The notes under the pieces: model-generated
Databases searched by the model: none
Seen by the model: the letters and a program-made list of their open reading frames with translations, nothing else
What the model was told of the DNA's origin: nothing
Program-made: the position numbers and the translations under genes
NCBI GenBank assembly: GCA_945957365.1
Contig: CAMFKI010000003.1
Coordinates: forward strand, 62,001 to 126,000
Length of the DNA stretch: 64,000 nucleotides
From: an uncultured Alphaproteobacteria bacterium
GTDB lineage: Bacteria > Pseudomonadota > Alphaproteobacteria > Rhizobiales > Aestuariivirgaceae
Reading direction: 5' to 3'
Shown here: piece by piece, positions 33,249-39,930 of the stretch
Position numbering within the stretch: the first letter of the stretch is position 1
Layout: every line of letters starts with the position of its first letter

Positions 33249-35905
33249 AGATCCTGCACGTCAGCGTCGAAGGCTGCGGCCGCTTCGGCACGCCGGCGAA
33301 GATCGAGGGCTTCGGTCCGGGCGTCAACATCCTGTCGGCGCGCAACGAGGCCGGCAAGTCCACGCTGTTCCGCGCCATCCGCACCTGCCTGTTCGAGCGC
33401 CATTCGTCGACCGCGAAGGACATCGCGGCCCTCGCCACCGACGGCCTTTCGCTACCGGTCTCCATCAGGGTGGGGTTCGAGCATGGCGGCAAGCGCTACG
33501 AGATCGCCAAGTCCTTTCTCAAGGGCAAGACGGCGAGCCTCGTTCGGGACGGCCAGGAGATCGCGCGCGCTGCCGAAGCCGACGAACATGTGTGGGACCT
33601 GCTCGGCATCGCGCCCAAGTCCACCCGCGCGCTGGACGAGGCGAGCTATGGCCTGCTGTGGGTGCAGCAGGGCCATTCCTTCGACCTACCCGAACCCTCG
33701 GAAGCCGCCGCGAGCCAGCTCAATGCAGTGATCCAGCAGGAGGTGGGCACGCTGGTCGGCGGCGAACGCGCCCGCCAGCTGCTGGGCGCGGTGAAGGAGA
33801 ACCTTGGACGCGTCCTCACCGACAGCGGCAAGCCGAAGACCGGCGGCGCCCTTCACGCTGCGATCGAGGCCACTGCGAAAGTGACGACCGAGCGTCTCGA
33901 CGTCGAAGCGCGTCTCGCGGCACTCGACGCGAAGCTCGACGAGCTGTCGCGCCTGCGCTCCGAGCTCCGCGTCGCGGGCGATCCCGCCGCCGCACAGGCG
34001 ATGACATCCGATCTCGAGGAGACGCGCCACAGGCTGGCCGCCGCCGAACGGGCGGGAGAGGAGCTGAAGCGGCTCGCCACGGACGAGCGCCAGGCGCATG
34101 ACCTCGCCCAGTCGCATGAGGAGAAGCTGAGCGGGCTGAAGAGCCGCGCCGTTGCCATCGACAATCAGCGTGCGCACCTCAAGGAACTGCTGGCCGGGCT
34201 CGCGCCCATCGAGCAGGAGATGGCGGACGTCAGCCTCGCGCTCACCGAACTCGCCGCGCGCAAGTCGGCGCTCGATGCCGAGGCCGAAGCGCTCGATGCC
34301 GAGCAACAAGGTCTCGCGCGCATCGCCGACCTCATCGTGAAGCGCGGACAGCGCAGCACGCTGGCCGCGCGGCTCACCCAGCTGGAGGAGCTGCGCCGCC
34401 GCGCCACCGCCAATGACTCGGGCCTGAAGTCGGCCCGCGTCGATGAGGCCGCGCTGAAGTCGCTGGAAACGCTGGAGCAGGAAGAGGCGACCATCCGCGC
34501 CAGGCTCGAGGCCGGCGCGCCGCGCGTCGCCATCGACGCGAAACCGGGCACGGATGTCCGGGTCGACGGCATGGCGGTGACGGCGCATGCGGCGCGCTCC
34601 GTCACACAGCCGCTGGTCATCACCGTCGGCAGCGATGTGGCCATCACCGTGTCACCTCCCACGGCCACGCGCGATGCCGCCGAGGCGGCGCTCGCCGCGC
34701 ACCGCGAAAAACTGAGGGCCCTGCTCTCCACCTGCGCGGCCGCGGACTCCGCGGAGCTCCGCCGCCTGCGCGCCGAATGCGCGACACTTGAGGAACAGGC
34801 GCGCGAGCTGCGCGCCGAGCGCAATGCGCTGGGCCTGAAGGACAGTGTCGCTGCCGAGATCGAGCGGCTGCAGGTGGCGCTGGGCGAGATCGATGCGGAC
34901 GCCCGGCGTGACGGCGCCGTCATGGACCAGCTGCCGGATGCCGCCGGGATCGACGCCCGCAAGCAGCAGGCCGCGACACGGCGCAGCGAACTCCGCGCCC
35001 GGCGCAGCGGCATCGAGGCGCAGGCCGCGGCGCAGAAGGCCGCCGAGACGCGCCTGCTGCAGGCCCGCGCCACGCTGCAGGGCCAGAGCGAGGCGATAAG
35101 CACGCAGCTCGCATCCGAACTTGCACGCCTGCCCGACGCGGCACGCGATGGGCTGATCGGCCAGTGCGAGACTGAACTCGCGGCGCGCCGCGATGCCCAC
35201 CGCATCAAGGCAGCCCTTCTCGCCGAAAGGCAGGCGCAGGCGCCGGAAGAGGGCGAGATCGAGCGCCTGCGCGCCCGCGCCGAGCGCCTTGCCGCGGCGC
35301 TGAAGGGCCAGCAGGACAAGGCCGACCAGCTGCGCGAACGCATCGCGAGACTCGAAGGCGAAGTGCAGGTGGCTGGTGGCGATGGCCTCGGCGAGCGCGC
35401 CGCCACGCTGCGCCTGCAGCAGGAGATGGCGCTGGCCGAGCAGGCGCGCCTCAGCGAGCGGGTCGAGGTGCTGAAGCTGCTGCGCAAGACCGTGGACGAC
35501 AGCTATGCCGAGCGCCGCGAGCAACTGAACGCGCCGCTGCGCCGGCACCTCAAGCCCTTCCTGCACGACGTGTTTCCGAAGGCCGAAATCGAACTGGGCG
35601 AGAATTTCGCCATCTCCGGCCTCAGCCGCTCCGGGCCCGCCGCCGAACTCTTCGGCCGCCTGTCGCTCGGCACGCAGGAGCAGATCGCGGTGCTGGTGAG
35701 GCTTGCGATGGGCGCCATGATCTGCGAGCGCGGAACGGACGTGCCGATCATCCTCGACGATGCGCTGGTGTTCTCGGACGATGAGCGCATCGAGCAGATG
35801 TTCGATGCGATCAACCGCGCGGGGCGGAACCAGCAGGTGGTGGTGCTCACCTGCCGCGCCCGCTCCTTCGCCTCGCTCGGCGGCCGGCAGCTGCAAATCG
35901 TCTAG
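33245..35905 (+). CDS. SMC-like AAA family ATPase (SbcC/Rad50, YhaN type)
   Basis: 886-residue ATPase. Walker A is ARNEAGKST near residue 35; the ABC signature region LSLGTQEQIAVLVRLAMGA and Walker B VPIILDDALVFSDD are at the C-terminus. The middle (about 180-750) is long, Ala/Glu/Arg-rich coiled coil. I do not see the zinc-hook CxxC of classical Rad50, which fits YhaN-like members. It partners the nuclease encoded just upstream. Its stop overlaps the convergent SDR stop by four bases. Confidence 0.9.
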   Translation: MKILHVSVEGCGRFGTPAKIEGFGPGVNILSARNEAGKSTLFRAIRTCLFERHSSTAKDIAALATDGLSLPVSIRVGFEHGGKRYEIAKSFLKGKTASLVRDGQEIARAAEADEHVWDLLGIAPKSTRALDEASYGLLWVQQGHSFDLPEPSEAAASQLNAVIQQEVGTLVGGERARQLLGAVKENLGRVLTDSGKPKTGGALHAAIEATAKVTTERLDVEARLAALDAKLDELSRLRSELRVAGDPAAAQAMTSDLEETRHRLAAAERAGEELKRLATDERQAHDLAQSHEEKLSGLKSRAVAIDNQRAHLKELLAGLAPIEQEMADVSLALTELAARKSALDAEAEALDAEQQGLARIADLIVKRGQRSTLAARLTQLEELRRRATANDSGLKSARVDEAALKSLETLEQEEATIRARLEAGAPRVAIDAKPGTDVRVDGMAVTAHAARSVTQPLVITVGSDVAITVSPPTATRDAAEAALAAHREKLRALLSTCAAADSAELRRLRAECATLEEQARELRAERNALGLKDSVAAEIERLQVALGEIDADARRDGAVMDQLPDAAGIDARKQQAATRRSELRARRSGIEAQAAAQKAAETRLLQARATLQGQSEAISTQLASELARLPDAARDGLIGQCETELAARRDAHRIKAALLAERQAQAPEEGEIERLRARAERLAAALKGQQDKADQLRERIARLEGEVQVAGGDGLGERAATLRLQQEMALAEQARLSERVEVLKLLRKTVDDSYAERREQLNAPLRRHLKPFLHDVFPKAEIELGENFAISGLSRSGPAAELFGRLSLGTQEQIAVLVRLAMGAMICERGTDVPIILDDALVFSDDERIEQMFDAINRAGRNQQVVVLTCRARSFASLGGRQLQIV

Positions 35906-36657
35906 AGATAGGCGGCGCCCGAAGCGACGCTTTCCGCCCCGTCCAGCGTGAACACCGCGCCTGAGGCATAGGCCGCCTCGTCGGAGGCGAGGTAGACATA
36001 GAGCGAGGCCAGTTCCTCCGGCCGGGCATGGCGCTTCAGGGGGATGATGCCGTTCACCGCCGCCAGCATGTCCGGCGAATATTCGGCTTCCTGCATGGGT
36101 GTCATGGTATAGCCGGGATTGACCGCGTTGACGCGGATCTTCGGCGCCAGCTCGATCGCCATGCTGCGCATCATGGCGACGAGCGCACCCTTCGAGGCAT
36201 TGTAGTCGGCATAGTAGCGATAGGCGGTGACCGCCGAGGTCGACGCCGTCATCAGGATCGCCCCGCCTGTGTCCTGGGCCAGCATGTGACGCGCCGCCAG
36301 CTGGCTCACGTAGAACACGCCATGGACGTTGACGCGCATCACCCGGTCGAAGTCGGCGCGCGAAATGTCGCCGAAGCCGTGGCGGATCGAGATCCCGGCG
36401 TTGCAGATGAGAACGTCGAGGCCGCCGAGGCGGCTCACCGACTGCGCAAAGGCCCGGTCGACGCCATCCGCATCGGCGACGTCCACCGCGGCCACGAGAG
36501 CGAGTTCGGGCAATTCGGCGGCGATCGCCCTGGCGTTCTGCGGATTGCGGCACCACACCGCAACGCGCGCCCCTTCGGCCAGGAAGCGCTGCGCCACCGC
36601 CGCGCCGATGCCGGTCGAACCGCCCGTGATGATCACCCGCTTGTCCTGTAGCCGCAT
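35902..36657 (-). CDS. short-chain dehydrogenase/reductase
   Basis: 251-residue classical SDR. Cofactor motif TGGSTGIGAAVA, structural ICNAGISIRHG, and catalytic Y-x3-K in YADYNASKGAL. The R/N pattern after strand beta2 (VAVWCRNPQN) hints at NADP. It follows the VOC protein gene on the same strand by 12 bases. Substrate unknown. Confidence 0.9.
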   Translation of the reverse strand: MRLQDKRVIITGGSTGIGAAVAQRFLAEGARVAVWCRNPQNARAIAAELPELALVAAVDVADADGVDRAFAQSVSRLGGLDVLICNAGISIRHGFGDISRADFDRVMRVNVHGVFYVSQLAARHMLAQDTGGAILMTASTSAVTAYRYYADYNASKGALVAMMRSMAIELAPKIRVNAVNPGYTMTPMQEAEYSPDMLAAVNGIIPLKRHARPEELASLYVYLASDEAAYASGAVFTLDGAESVASGAAYL

Positions 36658-36669
36658 GTCGCCTCCTCC

Positions 36670-37317
36670 TCAGATCACGTAGCCGCGCGGCAGGGGCACG
36701 GGCGATGCCAGCAGCATCTCGCCGCGCGCGCTCGCCAGCCTCGCCTCGACGCGCGGCAGCGGAGTTTCGATGACCGGCACATCGAGGTCCAGCACGCGGA
36801 AGATGCGGCGCAGCTCCTCGGCCTCGGGCGTGTGGACCGTGAGTGCGGCAAGACGGCCGCCGCGCGGCGCGGCGCGCGCAGGGTGCTCGCTCGCCCGCCA
36901 GTCGATGAAGAACGGCACCAGCGCTCCGAAGCCATGGCCCGAACGCCCCCAGCACAGCCAGTCGAGCCTTGTTCCGTCGGGCTTCACGCGGCCCCCCGGC
37001 ACCAGGGCGCTGCCGGTCAGGCCGGCCGCCGCAGCGCGCGCCGCGAGGGCCTCGAGATCGATGCCCCCGACGGCCCAGTGGTAGAGACCCGGCGCGCCGA
37101 ATGAGGCGACTTCGGGATCGAGCGAGGAGTCCTCCTGCCCCACGTCGCGCCCGAGGATTTCGAGGTAAGTCGCGGGGCCGAGCGACAGAACCGCATTGGC
37201 CGTGCCTTCGCCGGGATGTTCGCCGCCATACATCGGCTCGGCATCGAGATGCGCCGCGAAATGGCGGCGCCCCGCGGCGAGGTCGGCGCCGTACCACACG
37301 AGATGATCGATATGCAT
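36670..37317 (-). CDS. VOC (glyoxalase-like) family protein
   Basis: 215-residue protein of the glyoxalase-like VOC superfamily. It begins MHIDHLVWYGADLAAGRRHF, the usual metal-ligand His and first beta-alpha unit, and repeats a related fold around YHWAVGGIDLEALAARAAAA. Members are metal-dependent isomerases, lyases or dioxygenases. It shares a transcript with the SDR downstream. The ATG is preceded by AT-rich sequence without a strong ribosome site. Confidence 0.8.
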   Translation of the reverse strand: MHIDHLVWYGADLAAGRRHFAAHLDAEPMYGGEHPGEGTANAVLSLGPATYLEILGRDVGQEDSSLDPEVASFGAPGLYHWAVGGIDLEALAARAAAAGLTGSALVPGGRVKPDGTRLDWLCWGRSGHGFGALVPFFIDWRASEHPARAAPRGGRLAALTVHTPEAEELRRIFRVLDLDVPVIETPLPRVEARLASARGEMLLASPVPLPRGYVI

Positions 37318-37370
37318 AATTGAATATGAGCGCGCGGCCACGGCGCTGTCGAGCGAAGACATTCAAATGA

Positions 37371-37397
37371 AAGGCCCGGCATGCGATGCCGGGCCTT
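37371..37397 (-). terminator. terminator of the Gln-rich small protein gene
   Basis: AAGGCCCGGC and GCCGGGCCTT form a perfect 10-bp stem around seven bases, 22 bases past the minus-strand stop; on that strand a TTTCATTT tract follows. Confidence 0.7.
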
Positions 37398-37418
37398 CGA
37401 ATTGGCGTTGACGCAGAG

Positions 37419-37577
37419 TTAGCGCTTGTCGTCGGTCTTCTGGCCGCTGCGGCGGTCGTTGTCGCTGCCCTGCTGGCGCTGTCCACCGCCCTGCTGTTCC
37501 TGCTGGCGCTGACCGCCGCCCTGCTGTTGCTGATCCTGACGCTTGTGGTCGTTCTGGTTCTGATTCTGGTTGGCCAT
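37419..37577 (-). CDS. small Gln/Gly-rich low-complexity protein
   Basis: 52-residue protein with the start at 37577 supported by GAAGAGGAACC upstream. Composition is extreme: runs of Asn-Gln, Gln-Gly and Gln-Arg (NQNQNQND, QQQQGGGQRQQ repeated), with a basic/acidic tail ending KTDDKR. There is no hydrophobic segment, so it should be disordered. It has its own terminator. I do not recognise a named family; short Q-rich proteins of this sort can be stress-related in rhizobia, but that is only suggestive. Confidence 0.65.
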   Translation of the reverse strand: MANQNQNQNDHKRQDQQQQGGGQRQQEQQGGGQRQQGSDNDRRSGQKTDDKR

Positions 37578-37937
37578 GTCTGGTTCCTCTTCATCAGTTG
37601 CGCTGCGCCGGCCTGCTTGCCGTGCACAGTCACGAAGAAACGCGGGGCAAAGTGCCGAGGTTCCTCGCCGCGCCGGAACATGCAGGCGGCCGAGCGTGTT
37701 CAATCATTAACGAACGGCAATGATTGCATTCATTGCCGTTGCGCTTCATCGGCGGGTAACCACAATTATTTTCGTCATCAACAACATTCCGCCACGTTCT
37801 GAATCGAAACCGACGCCCGGCAACCAGATCATGTGCATGGTTGAGTTTGACCAGAAGCCCGCGTCACCGACGTCCATGCACCGGACTGCCGAAAGCCTGT
37901 TGGGGCAAGTGGGGCACCTTCGAGGAGTTTCGACGAA
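37578..37937. other. divergent intergenic region with a perfect 10-bp palindrome
   Basis: 360 bases between the Gln-rich gene (minus) and the BA14K-type gene (plus), lower in GC than its neighbours. AACGGCAATG at 37723-37732 and CATTGCCGTT at 37741-37750 form an exact inverted repeat with an eight-base loop. Neither strand has a T-run after it, so an operator serving one or both divergent genes is more likely than a terminator. Confidence 0.5.
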
Positions 37938-38648
37938 ATGAGACGTTTTGGTTTCGGCCTGTTGGCAGCAGGCTTGCTTGCAGCTGCGACCTTGCTGACA
38001 ACCTATCCGGCTTCGGCCGGCGGTGGCGGCGGCATGATCTTCATTCCGCCCATGGGCGGCGGAATGGGCGGCGGCATGGGTGGCGGAATGGGTGGCCCCG
38101 GCATGCATGGACCTGGCGGCCCCGGCATGGGTGGTCCGGGCATGGGTGGTCCCGGCATGGGCGGCCCCGGCATGGGCGGTCCCGGCATGGGCGGCCCCGG
38201 CAATAACTGGCACGGCGGTCCCGGTATGGGCGGTCCCGGCGGCCCCAATGGCCCCTGGCATGGCCCCGGCAACCGATTCCCCTATCCCGGCAACAACTAT
38301 CGCGGCCACTGGAACGGCAATGGCTGGAACGGCAACGGCTGGCACGGCAACGGCTGGCACGGCAACGGCTGGTATGGCAACGGCTACTGGCATGGCCCGC
38401 GCTATGCCTATCGTTACCCCGGATACAACTACTTCTATGGCGGCTTCTGGTACCCCTGGCCGTGGTGGCTGCAGTATGGCGGCGGCTGGGACTCGGAAAT
38501 CGGCGACAATTACGGCTACTACGGCGGAGGCGGCGGCTATGCGGCCACCCATGTCCAGTACTGCATGAACCGCTATCGGAGCTACAATCCCAGCACCGAC
38601 ACCTATACGGGCTACGACGGCCGGCTGCACCGCTGCCTCGGCCCGTGA
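37938..38648 (+). CDS. secreted Gly/Met/Pro-rich protein with BA14K-like C-terminus
   Basis: 236-residue exported protein. Signal peptide ends near TYPASAGG. Residues about 37-90 are a tandem GGPGM-type repeat (15-bp DNA unit), about 120-150 a GNGWH-type repeat, and about 150-200 Tyr/Trp/Gly-rich. The C-terminus HVQYCMNRYRSYNPSTDTYT then GRLHRC matches the BA14K family, a surface immunoreactive, lectin-like motif of Brucella and other Hyphomicrobiales. Two Cys in the motif may form a disulfide. Likely cell-envelope role. Confidence 0.82.
   Translation: MRRFGFGLLAAGLLAAATLLTTYPASAGGGGGMIFIPPMGGGMGGGMGGGMGGPGMHGPGGPGMGGPGMGGPGMGGPGMGGPGMGGPGNNWHGGPGMGGPGGPNGPWHGPGNRFPYPGNNYRGHWNGNGWNGNGWHGNGWHGNGWYGNGYWHGPRYAYRYPGYNYFYGGFWYPWPWWLQYGGGWDSEIGDNYGYYGGGGGYAATHVQYCMNRYRSYNPSTDTYTGYDGRLHRCLGP
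38105..38202 (+). repeat. 15-bp tandem repeat encoding Gly-Met-Gly-Gly-Pro
   Basis: Repeated units close to GGCATGGGCGGTCCC run in tandem within the coding sequence, with third-position variation. Repeat-copy change would alter the length of the secreted protein in frame. Confidence 0.75.
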
Positions 38649-38663
38649 CATTGACGCCCGGTT

Positions 38664-38730
38664 GACGGGCCCGCCTCGCGGCGGACCCGTCGCATCCTGG
38701 AACCCAGGGCATCCGGCGCCGCCGGATGCC
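38664..38730 (+). terminator. two consecutive hairpins after the BA14K-type gene
   Basis: Stem 1 pairs GACGGG-c-CCGCC with GGCGG-a-CCCGTC (38664-38691). Stem 2 pairs GGCATCCGGC with GCCGGATGCC around three bases (38708-38730). Neither has a T-run, but together they probably end or protect the transcript. Confidence 0.5.
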
Positions 38731-38782
38731 TGACCTTGCGCGGGATGTTACGGCGAATTCACTCCAGGAACTAACCTTCAAG

Positions 38783-38808
38783 TTGCACCAGATGTTCGTC
38801 TGTGGCAA
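38783..38808. promoter_or_regulatory. imperfect palindrome, candidate ArsR-family operator
   Basis: TTGC-ac-CAGA-tgttcg-TCTG-tg-GCAA is a 26-base dyad lying 48 bases before the regulator's ATG, the place for an autoregulatory site. Confidence 0.45.
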
Positions 38809-38856
38809 TGACGGTAGGGTCTGGGCAAGAAACACTTTCAACCAGAGCGTGACAAC

Positions 38857-39213
38857 ATGAGCATACTCGATTTTCCCACCGCCTCCGGCAAGGAACGCAA
38901 GGATCTCGTCGCCAAGGCCCGCAAGGCGACCGACTTGCTGAAGGCCCTGTCGCACGAGGGCCGGCTGCTCATTCTGTGCCTCCTGACGGACGGCGAGAAA
39001 TCGGTGTCCGAGATCGAGAACGCCATGGACATGCCGCAGGCCGCCGTGTCGCAGCAGCTCGCGCGCCTCCGCCTCGACGGCATGGTCACCGCCCGGCGCG
39101 ACGGGCGCAGCATCTATTATTCGATCGCCTCCAAGGACGTGACCAGGCTGATCGCCACCCTGCATGACATGCTGAGCGGCCGCACGCGCCCAGCCTATCG
39201 CCGCCGCCACTGA
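38857..39213 (+). CDS. ArsR family winged-helix transcriptional regulator
   Basis: 118-residue regulator. The core is LLKALSHEGRLLILCLLTDG, then EIENAMDMPQAAVSQQLARL (recognition helix) and the wing GMVTARRDGRSIYYSI. There are no cysteines in the metal-sensing ELCVC position, so it is not an arsenic or cadmium sensor of the classical kind; it resembles the SoxR/BigR-like or redox/other subgroup only loosely. It is monocistronic, with a candidate operator upstream. Confidence 0.88.
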   Translation: MSILDFPTASGKERKDLVAKARKATDLLKALSHEGRLLILCLLTDGEKSVSEIENAMDMPQAAVSQQLARLRLDGMVTARRDGRSIYYSIASKDVTRLIATLHDMLSGRTRPAYRRRH

Positions 39214-39686
39214 CGGCAACACCCCGCGCCCGACGCTGGCGCGGGTCCTTTTCCGCTCATCCCGCGCTCTTCCCGGCCGCAAGGTTAACGGGCGTCCCGC
39301 AGACGCTGGCGCACCACCGTCAAGGATAACGCCGACGGCGGCTGACTGACGCGCCAGTCGATCGGCGTTTCGCTCGAACCTGCGAGAGCGTGCATTTACC
39401 ACGGCACGCGATGGCCGGCTCCCCGGCGGTCACGCTGCCCGGAACGCGCGCGCAACGGCGAAAGCCTGCGCCGCGCCATCTTGCCACACGCCACCGATGA
39501 TGCACTCCGCGCGCGCAAGCGCGCGCCGCCGCACACGCGCGCCCATCCGGCATTGGAACATTTACTATAGTGGAAACCCCAGGGTGAACGCCGCGGGACT
39601 CCCCCAGCGTTGCAACGCTCGCCACGAAGCGTGTTGGTGAACGAAATGCAGCCGAGCCTACGTAAGTACAAACCCACAGGGTCAGC

Positions 39687-39733
39687 GCGTATTAACCCAG
39701 TGCGTATTTACCCTAACTTGCTCGTAATAACCC
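39687..39733 (+). repeat. short repeated motif GCGTAT(T/A)(A/T)ACCC
   Basis: GCGTATTAACCC (39687), GCGTATTTACCC (39702) and CGTAATAACCC (39723) lie in the same orientation; a looser copy CGTAAGTACAAACCC begins at 39661. They look like a cluster of binding sites for one regulator of the downstream protease. Confidence 0.45.
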
Positions 39734-39805
39734 TAATAGGCCCATCCGCTGTGCTGCGCGACATTCTGCATCGTAAGATAAGCACATTGGAAGTTCCTAT
39801 ATAAG

Positions 39806-39851
39806 TTCTCACAGATTGCGGCAGAACAAGCAACCTGCGAGCCTGTGAGAA
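39806..39851 (+). promoter_or_regulatory. 9-bp inverted repeat in the metalloprotease leader
   Basis: TTCTCACAG (39806-39814) and CTGTGAGAA (39843-39851) are exact reverse complements separated by 28 bases. Transcribed, they would form a leader stem-loop 80 bases before the start codon. Confidence 0.4.
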
Positions 39852-39930
39852 TATAAGGACTTCGCGATGTGACAAAATTCGCAATCCCCCGATGCGAATG
39901 GCCACAAACGAAGGAAGGCACAGGTTGATC

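Larger units (their letters stand above)
39214..39930. other. long intergenic region upstream of the metalloprotease
   Basis: About 720 bases without a credible gene. 39420-39550 is extremely CG-alternating, with a near-palindrome GCGCGCGCAAGCGCGCGCC around 39510-39530. 39640-39860 turns AT-richer and holds several CGTAxxxACCC-type repeats and a leader inverted repeat, listed separately. The promoter of the protease is probably within 39680-39805. Confidence 0.5.

Noticed and set aside
34652..37681. 1009-codon minus-strand frame across the SMC-like ATPase and SDR
   Set aside because: Overlaps three confident genes on both strands; translation is a shadow of those genes.
37675..37705. Possible EcfG (general stress) promoter, GGAAC-N17-TGTT
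   Set aside because: The -10 half is only partly matched and the element is about 100 bases from either start; not enough to call.
38099..38400. CRISPR-like array in the Gly-rich gene
   Set aside because: Repeats are 15 bp, in frame, contiguous and without spacers; they encode a Gly-Met-Pro protein repeat.
39508..39530. CG-alternating palindrome as a terminator
   Set aside because: Alternating GCGCGC sequence around AA has no T-run and no upstream gene end nearby; more likely compositional.
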